In this document: in pieces, positions 17,101-21,678 of the stretch | Numbering within the stretch: position 1 is the stretch's first letter | Layout of the letters: each line of letters opens with the position of its first letter | Source: Candidatus Omnitrophota bacterium | Lineage (GTDB): Bacteria; Omnitrophota; Gorgyraeia; JAGLLT01 | DNA length: 21,678 bases | Reading direction: 5' to 3' | NCBI GenBank assembly: GCA_030630095.1 | Contig: DAOVNW010000003.1 | Span: 1 to 21,678, forward strand | Translations under genes and position numbers: made by a program | The notes under the pieces: model-generated | Told to the model about the DNA's origin: nothing | Database searches by the model: none | Seen by the model: only the letters and a program-made list of their open reading frames with translations

Positions 17101-20100
17101 AGTGCCCGACAGGGACGATTAATTATAAGACTATGAATTTCGCGTGGGAAGGAACGGATGCTGACGGAAGTGTGGCAAGTTACGATTATACATTAGCTAA
17201 AATAGGCGAGACACCTGCCTGGACAAATACTGCCTCAAGTTCCGTAACCCTGACAGTAACCGATGACGATACATATCTTTTCGCGGTCAGGGCAATTGAT
17301 GATGATGGTAATGTGGACTCAACACCGGCTCAGGGAACGTTTACCATTGTTTCTTCCGGGACATCATTAACGGTTCCTTACTCAGATTTTGAAACTTTGA
17401 GCACAGGCTGGACGTTTAGCAAACCCGCCGGCGGCAGCAGCACAGGCGAGTGGGACAGCGAAGAGAAATACAAAGGTACTTATTCTCTTAAAATGCGCCT
17501 TATTGATAAACCTGCCCAGTTTAAAACGAGCGCCGCTGACCTGAATATTTCGGTAACCGCGGGCGAAGCTTACCGCATGGGTATTTTGATAAAGAAAGGT
17601 GGTATGTGCGAAGGCAGTTACTGGGTAGAGCTTATAATTGAAAATGCGGCAGGTACAGAGATAGCGACTATATTTATGCCTCTGCCGGATGGAGATAACG
17701 GCTGGGAAAAATATTCCAGGGTTTTTGAGATGCCCGCCGGCGCTCATCATATCAGCGCTGTTTATCTGAAAGCCGAGGAAGGCTGCGGTATTATCTGGTT
17801 TGATGAGCTTACCCTTGAAAATATCCAGCCCGAGATTGACGCGGGTGTCATTCCGCCTGAAACATATATAGGCAGTTATCCAAAACAAAACTCTGTTATT
17901 GATGAGCATGATGTTATCTTTACATGGACAGGCATAGGCAGTACAGGCGTATCCGGCTATCTCTACAGTATGGATATGGCTATAAACGATGAAGAGTGGT
18001 TCTGCTTCACTACCGAAGAGTCAACGACATTCTATAACCTTACCTCCGGCACACATACATTCTACGCGGCCGCGGTTGATAAAGACGGGTTCAGCGACCC
18101 GAATCCGATTTCGGTTACCTTTACTATAAATACGGCGCCCACGGTGACGATAACAACAGGGCCGTCAGGAATAACCTCAGGGACTACTGCTGTGTTTACC
18201 TGGGAAGGACAAGACCCTGATCCGGGCGATACGCTTACATATTCATATAAATTAGAAGATGACTTTACTGCCGCGGAGTGGTCTGATTGGACAACGGCTG
18301 CATCAGTAACCTATACCGCCCTTTCAGGCGCGCGGGACTTCTACGTTAAAGTAAAGGATAAATACGATTCGGAATCTTTACCTGAAACAAGCAGTTTTAC
18401 CGTTAATTCAATACCGGCCATAAGCGGCTTTTCGCCTGCCTCTCCTGTAACGATAAATGAAGGTACTTCACAGGAATTCTCTGTTCAGGCTTCAGACCCG
18501 AATGGAGATCCGCTTAGTTATTCATGGATGCTTGACGGGGATGTAAAATCTTATAACAGCATCTGGACTTATGCACCGGGATATAATGAGAACGGCAGTA
18601 AAACCCTTATTTGCACAGTAAGCGACGGTTCTTTAAGTGTTTCGGCATTATGGAATATAACCGTAAACAACATGAATACCGCGCCTGAGATTACAAGTTA
18701 TCAGCCCGCAGAGAGCGCTCTTTCAGTAACCGACGGCGAGAGTCTTCTTTTTAGTGTCGCGGCGTGTGACCTGGACGAAGATGTGCTTACCTATGACTGG
18801 AAGTTAGATGGTGTCTCAGTTTGGTCTAATCCGAGTTGGAACTACGTTCCAACAACAGGCGGTTCCCATACGGTTACAATAACCGTTACCGATACTTCAG
18901 GCTTAACAGCTGTTCATTCCTGGACGGTTGAAGTTGACATCTACGTAAACGATCCGCCTGTACTCAATCCGATAGGTAATAAGACTGCTTCTGAAGATGA
19001 ACACCTTAACTTTAAAGTTACGGCCAGTGATCCTAACGGTGACAGTTATACCATAACCGCGTCTAATTTTCCTTCAGGAGCAAAACTGATAAAGATGGGG
19101 GATGTTACAGAGAATGGTGTTGTTGATACGGTAGACGTGGTCTATCTCATGCAGCATGCGGCTAATCCTGCCGGATACCCTCTTAACCTTCTGGTAGGTG
19201 ACATAAGCTGTAACGGCGGCACAAACAGTCTGGATGCAAAGATGTTAAACGATTACCTTTCAGGAACTAACATAGCCGGTATGGATAATAAGGTCTTCTC
19301 ATGGACACCTGGACATGAACAGAATGGGACGTATCCTAATATCCATTTTGAGGTGAGTGATGGGAGCTTGAGCGACAGCGAGGAGATCACGATCACCGTG
19401 AACGATGTCAATAGAGCGCCTGAAATCACAAGCTATCAGCCTGAAGAGGGTAGTCTTTCAATGTACGAACTCGACAGTCTGCTCTTCAGTGTCGCGGCAT
19501 CCGATCCGGATGGAGACGCGATTAGCTATGACTGGAAGCTGGATGATGTTTCAGCCTGCTCTAATCCGAGCTGGAATTTTACTCCTCATGTGGTTGGCCC
19601 GCGCTCAGTTAGCATAACAGTAACTGATCCTTTGGGCTTAACAGATACCAATTCCTGGACGGTAGAGGTAGCAGAAGTGGGCCGGCCAATAATTAGTCCG
19701 GTTCTACCTAATTTAAGCACCCGCCAAAATACCACATTAACCTATGACCTGACCAGTCATGAGACAGATGTAGAAGACGGCCCCGGAGCGGATGGCAACA
19801 ATTTAACTTGGCACATTTCAGGTGTAAACGCGAGTCTTATAAAGTTTGCTTTACTTGATCCGTCAACCGATATCTTAACCATTATTCCTGTAACCGATGC
19901 GTTTGGAAGCGATGTGGTTACCTTATTTGTTTCTGATAGTGATGGCTATATCGATAGTCAGAGCATTGTGATAACTATAATTTTGTATTATCCATTTGCT
20001 TCTGTAGCATGCGGGCCTGGGCATACTGCGGCCGTGAAATCAGACGGCAGTGTCTGGACATGGGGAATTAACTCGTGGGGCCAACTTGGGGACGGTACAA

Positions 20101-21678
20101 CTACAGATAGAGACACGCCTGTCCAGGTTTCCGGGTTGAGTGATATAACTGCCGTAGCGTGCGGCTTCTACAGTACCGTAGCCCTGAAATCAGACGGCAG
20201 TGTCTGGAAATGGGGAGATGGGAGTACCACGCCTGTCCAGGTTCCCGGGTTGAGTGATGTAATTGCCATAGCGTGCGGCTCAGAGCACACCGTAGCCCTG
20301 AAGTCGGACGGCAGTGTCTGGGCGTGGGGGTGGAACTATTGTGGCCAACTTGGGGACGGTACAACTACAGATAGAGACACGCCTGTCCAGGTTTCCGGAT
20401 TCGGTGGCGCCGCAGCGTGTGGCGGGGGTGCCACTATTCTAGCTGGCCCTCCCCCCTCCTCGTCTGCTATAGCTATAGCATGTGGCAGGGAGTATACTAT
20501 TGCCGTGAAGTCAGACGGCAGTGTCTGGACATGGGGGTTTAACGCCTCTGGCCAACTTGGAGATGGCACAACTACAGATAGACACACGCCTGTCCAGGTT
20601 TCCGGGTTGAGTGATGTAACTGCCATAGCGGGTGGCGAGTACCATACTATTGCCCTGAAGACGGACGGCAGTGTCCGGACATGGGGGGCTAACTATGCCG
20701 GCCAACTTGGAGATGGCACAACTACAGATAGACACACGCCTGTCCAGGTTTCCGGGTTGAGTGATGTAACTGCCATAGCGGGTGGCGGGTACCATACTAT
20801 TGCCCTGAAGACGGACGGCAGTGTCCGGACATGGGGACGTAATACTGATGGCCAACTTGGAGATGGCACAACTACAGATAGACACACACCTGTCCAGATT
20901 TCCGGCTTGAGCGATGTAACCGCCATAGCGGGTAGCGAACGCTATACTATTGCCCTGAAATCGGACGGCACGCTCTGGACATGGGGAAGGTATAGTGACG
21001 CCTCAATGCATATCTGGTCAGATTACGCGCCGGTCATAAGCGGCCTGCCTGATAAGACTTTGAATGACAATAGCGTTTTAGATAACTGTATTGACCTTTG
21101 GGCTTGTACGGAAGACGCGGAAACCCCGGATAGCGAATTAGTCTTTACCGTTACAGCTTGTGACCATGACGATGTCGGAGTAAGCATAGATTCCAACCGC
21201 TATATTGATATTAATCCAACGGCCGACTGGTATGGCAGCTCCAATGTTGAGATAACTGTTGAGGATGCAGGCGGCTTAACCGATACAGATATCTTCACCA
21301 TTACTGTTAATGATGTCCCGGTAATTAGGCCTGTACCTAACTTATCAAATAGGGTAATCCAGGAGCCGGGTTTTGAGACTATTGGAGCCTGGCAGCTTCT
21401 TATGCATCAGACAGGCGGAGAAGGCGTTATGAGTGGCAGCCAGGATGTTGATTGGAAAACAGAGGGGGAATATTCATATAAACTTAACCTTCCTCTTGTA
21501 ACGTATAGTAATTACCCTGTTGGTGATTTTGTCCAGATAAGTCAGGATATTGACCTAACTGGTGTGACTGAAATTATATTCGACACTAAGGTATGGAGTT
21601 ATTGTTCGTCAAATAGGGTGATGCTTCAAATCTGGGTCGGCGGATCTATGTTACGGGAAATAGATACATACTATAGAG
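14181..21678 (+). CDS. Second giant secreted mosaic protein (Ig/FnIII/cadherin-like, CBM-like, dockerin-like, RCC1), 3' end outside window
   Basis: I read frame 14181 codon by codon to the end: 2499 codons with no stop. GGAGG at 14170-14174 precedes the ATG by six bases. The signal peptide has an odd Pro/Asn/Tyr-rich n-region (1-26), a hydrophobic core (27-43) and likely cleavage after SALA (48). Domains: beta-sandwich about 49-203; carboxypeptidase-regulatory-like 208-283; two paired Ig-like domains 291-408 and 410-523 (GAWWSSD; HAARWASD); Ig-like 525-650 with YIDLNGDGDF; CARDB-like 651-765; truncated FnIII 767-806; CBM4/9-like 807-960; FnIII 961-1057; CBM-like 1063-1213; FnIII/Ig-like 1217-1408; PKD/Ig-like 1410-1587 and 1747-1833; cadherin-like 1590-1742 with a dockerin-like insert (about 1639-1695); cadherin-like 1834-1938; seven RCC1 repeats 1942-2272; cadherin-like 2280-2383; start of another CBM-like module from about 2391. 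No enzyme domain is recognised. Likely a surface adhesin or scaffold binding glycans or partners. The C-terminal anchor, if any, is out of view. Confidence 0.88.
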   Translation, partial: MRTHNQPNTQYPIPNTSYPARKLNPRWIFALVMVAVAGLCISAPSALAEVLDESQTDTSMQLTIYDTYPNYKYITQSFKVDSPYITRIEVYIKAKDTTGSGQPLKLELRSSKEGTLLASDDITYSNVNDYAWNSFDINYTVTPGQTYWFKVKVWEGGDSTTYQTGLSSSSNPYPDGVAWAYEYCAGSDSWTEYSSYDFSFKIYTEELDSTVTIQVEDEKTGARLQGASVGPLNEDTKVTDVNGEAVFYFVPYGSYSNVPITKDGYEDLLAGFLVDSPTHIFGPHQLTPITPIGAWWSSDTAGSDVITGANISDTVYMIADASGIANGTEAVFKIYEVDRGLEVSLDEYDGPIAEGTTTITSNKAVMSWKASYKKDGWWGTYDPPEYVFKVTAGDFSAESGELEVPDEYTNFIHAARWASDAGGTSVSTVNDGTDVWLYVETSGCVGEEATLTITEEDQWPNPDDDVTTLYGTVGADGKLAVAWTADWVKDCYNPLTDDFDPEFKFKVTIGETSKTSGELSVTNGSETTYVEVYKKTGVVGETVTLDCLLWMPLWGVEIEIPYTDYELSKKDGINGQSIHWYIDLNGDGDFVDTGESLGSVTTSGSWPGEGHGKLEYTIPTGLSGDYTLRAEFAGSAGYKASYDMDTLTIRQDNYAGRIISVEPSEFAAGETKKVTLSVANTGSRYIIGRVKAAECSYGWSVDTIYTSSGEAVKIVSPSAFVDYSFNVTAPESGGEGMIIWEFYTDFESWSLDSLLLDTYSQAVSAVTVLPAPELIYPKDGEVVADTVTLQWEDLSVDYTVDNYEVRIFESVPADWYSSTSVDGKAVWDHKNGRSGGKSLKLHCPSTGDYATWYSLNSSESVIEIDPNGRYTLSAWVKTAGGYSGGAYFTLSFFESNYISSAIEGEDVTLSIPSGDEDWTHYTTTFISPANANYIGDLAMRFGGGAGSVWFDDLMITEGAATDVPPEDPETSIKECPTGTINYKTMNFAWEGTDADGSVASYDYTLAKIGETPAWTNTASSSVTLTVTDDDTYLFAVRAIDDDGNVDSTPAQGTFTIVSSGTSLTVPYSDFETLSTGWTFSKPAGGSSTGEWDSEEKYKGTYSLKMRLIDKPAQFKTSAADLNISVTAGEAYRMGILIKKGGMCEGSYWVELIIENAAGTEIATIFMPLPDGDNGWEKYSRVFEMPAGAHHISAVYLKAEEGCGIIWFDELTLENIQPEIDAGVIPPETYIGSYPKQNSVIDEHDVIFTWTGIGSTGVSGYLYSMDMAINDEEWFCFTTEESTTFYNLTSGTHTFYAAAVDKDGFSDPNPISVTFTINTAPTVTITTGPSGITSGTTAVFTWEGQDPDPGDTLTYSYKLEDDFTAAEWSDWTTAASVTYTALSGARDFYVKVKDKYDSESLPETSSFTVNSIPAISGFSPASPVTINEGTSQEFSVQASDPNGDPLSYSWMLDGDVKSYNSIWTYAPGYNENGSKTLICTVSDGSLSVSALWNITVNNMNTAPEITSYQPAESALSVTDGESLLFSVAACDLDEDVLTYDWKLDGVSVWSNPSWNYVPTTGGSHTVTITVTDTSGLTAVHSWTVEVDIYVNDPPVLNPIGNKTASEDEHLNFKVTASDPNGDSYTITASNFPSGAKLIKMGDVTENGVVDTVDVVYLMQHAANPAGYPLNLLVGDISCNGGTNSLDAKMLNDYLSGTNIAGMDNKVFSWTPGHEQNGTYPNIHFEVSDGSLSDSEEITITVNDVNRAPEITSYQPEEGSLSMYELDSLLFSVAASDPDGDAISYDWKLDDVSACSNPSWNFTPHVVGPRSVSITVTDPLGLTDTNSWTVEVAEVGRPIISPVLPNLSTRQNTTLTYDLTSHETDVEDGPGADGNNLTWHISGVNASLIKFALLDPSTDILTIIPVTDAFGSDVVTLFVSDSDGYIDSQSIVITIILYYPFASVACGPGHTAAVKSDGSVWTWGINSWGQLGDGTTTDRDTPVQVSGLSDITAVACGFYSTVALKSDGSVWKWGDGSTTPVQVPGLSDVIAIACGSEHTVALKSDGSVWAWGWNYCGQLGDGTTTDRDTPVQVSGFGGAAACGGGATILAGPPPSSSAIAIACGREYTIAVKSDGSVWTWGFNASGQLGDGTTTDRHTPVQVSGLSDVTAIAGGEYHTIALKTDGSVRTWGANYAGQLGDGTTTDRHTPVQVSGLSDVTAIAGGGYHTIALKTDGSVRTWGRNTDGQLGDGTTTDRHTPVQISGLSDVTAIAGSERYTIALKSDGTLWTWGRYSDASMHIWSDYAPVISGLPDKTLNDNSVLDNCIDLWACTEDAETPDSELVFTVTACDHDDVGVSIDSNRYIDINPTADWYGSSNVEITVEDAGGLTDTDIFTITVNDVPVIRPVPNLSNRVIQEPGFETIGAWQLLMHQTGGEGVMSGSQDVDWKTEGEYSYKLNLPLVTYSNYPVGDFVQISQDIDLTGVTEIIFDTKVWSYCSSNRVMLQIWVGGSMLREIDTYYR
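14200..14227 (+). repeat. Four tandem copies of a 7-base repeat inside the signal-peptide n-region
   Basis: CCAATAC is repeated exactly four times. As seven is not a multiple of three, the copies are read in different frames, giving NTQYPIPNT. An inverted partial copy (TGGGTATTAGG, about 14070-14080) lies in the leader, so leader and start region could pair. Slippage by one unit would shift the frame and end the protein. Confidence 0.75.
19095..19266 (+). other. Dockerin-like domain inserted in a cadherin-like domain
   Basis: Residues about 1639-1695 of the second giant protein. The first calcium-loop-like segment is DVTENGVVDTVD, followed by the helix VVYLMQHA; the second is DISCNGGTNSLD, followed by AKMLNDYLSG. 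Both loops keep D1, N5 and D12, with D or N at position 9, the type I dockerin pattern. On the left the sequence is a cadherin/putative-Ig strand (ASNFPSGAKL); on the right the same domain resumes (VFSWTPGHEQNGTY, FEVSDGSLSDSEEITITV). In related domains these two strands are adjacent, so the dockerin unit interrupts one fold. No cohesin partner was recognised in the window. Confidence 0.75.
20004..20998 (+). repeat. Seven RCC1 repeats with a 150-base DNA period
   Basis: Residues about 1942-2272 of the second giant protein. Each blade follows ACG..HT(I/V)ALKSDGSVWTWG, then GQLGDGTTTDR.TPVQVSGLSDVTAI. Seven copies of the SDGS/TDGS-W/R-WG core are visible, the number needed for a complete RCC1 propeller. 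GGCCAACTT recurs at 20079, 20343, 20550, 20700 and 20850; the last three are exactly 150 bases apart. The stretch 20550-20685 matches 20700-20835 with about one difference, which marks a recent duplication. Blade 2 is short (about 12 residues missing) and blade 3 has a Gly/Ala/Pro/Ser-rich insert near 20400-20460. In bacteria RCC1 propellers usually act as protein-binding surfaces. Confidence 0.88.

Noticed and set aside
17382..17909. Minus-strand open frame of 175 codons
   Set aside because: Antisense to the second giant gene over a clear CBM-like domain; composition looks like a shadow.
20101..20926. Overlapping minus-strand frames with repeated Ser/Pro/Thr motifs
   Set aside because: They are the reverse reading of the RCC1-coding repeats; the repetition comes from the + strand gene.
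20550..20990. Regular 150-base repeats as a CRISPR or satellite array
   Set aside because: The period is 50 codons, the frame is open, and each unit encodes an RCC1 blade; there are no spacers.

Overview
The window suggests an uncultured Gram-negative-type bacterium, with Omnitrophota (former OP3) or a related metagenomic lineage as my best guess. This rests on style, not on a marker gene: very large secreted mosaic proteins, many carbohydrate-binding modules, AT-rich dispersed repeats between genes, and a family of glycosidases linked to beta-1,2-glucan. There is no rRNA, tRNA, integrase or transposase, so taxonomy stays uncertain. All supported genes lie on the + strand.

Layout. (1) 1-858: the C-terminal part of a GH94 glycoside phosphorylase-type protein whose start lies outside the window. 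(2) 927-1860: two gene remnants, each a start codon and signal-peptide start joined directly to the C-terminal end of a secreted glycosidase/CBM gene. (3) 1881-4316: an intact 811-residue secreted PF10091 (GH144/GH189-like) glycosidase with two C-terminal carbohydrate-binding-like modules. The first remnant looks like a collapsed paralogue of it. (4) 4426-4989: a small secreted stand-alone carbohydrate-binding protein with its own strong promoter. (5) 4990-5561: a regulatory gap with hairpins and two near-consensus sigma70 promoters, one with a dyad over its -35 box. (6) 5562-13844: a 2760-residue protein with a signal peptide, FnIII, PF10091-like glycosidase, three carbohydrate-binding-like modules, and a long segment that reads like the GT84 glycosyltransferase core of cyclic beta-1,2-glucan synthase (NdvB), with damaged catalytic motifs. 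About 920 unrecognised residues follow. (7) 13845-14180: a repeat-rich gap with a good promoter. (8) 14181 to the window end: a second giant secreted protein, open for 2499 codons with no stop in the window. It is an adhesin or scaffold-like chain of beta-sandwich, Ig/FnIII/cadherin-like and CBM-like domains, with a dockerin-like insert and a seven-repeat RCC1 propeller.

How the genes may work together (inference). NdvB normally joins GT84, a PF10091 domain and GH94 in one membrane protein. Here all three homologies occur in one locus, but split and reordered: GH94 at the left edge, free PF10091 enzymes in the middle, and PF10091 placed ahead of a degenerate GT84 core in the giant protein. 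The locus may capture and break down beta-1,2-glucan or a related glucan outside the cytoplasm, with the CBMs binding substrate and the second giant protein serving in surface attachment or assembly. The GT84-like part may now be structural or glycan-binding. Domain calls come from remembered family motifs, not from database searches.
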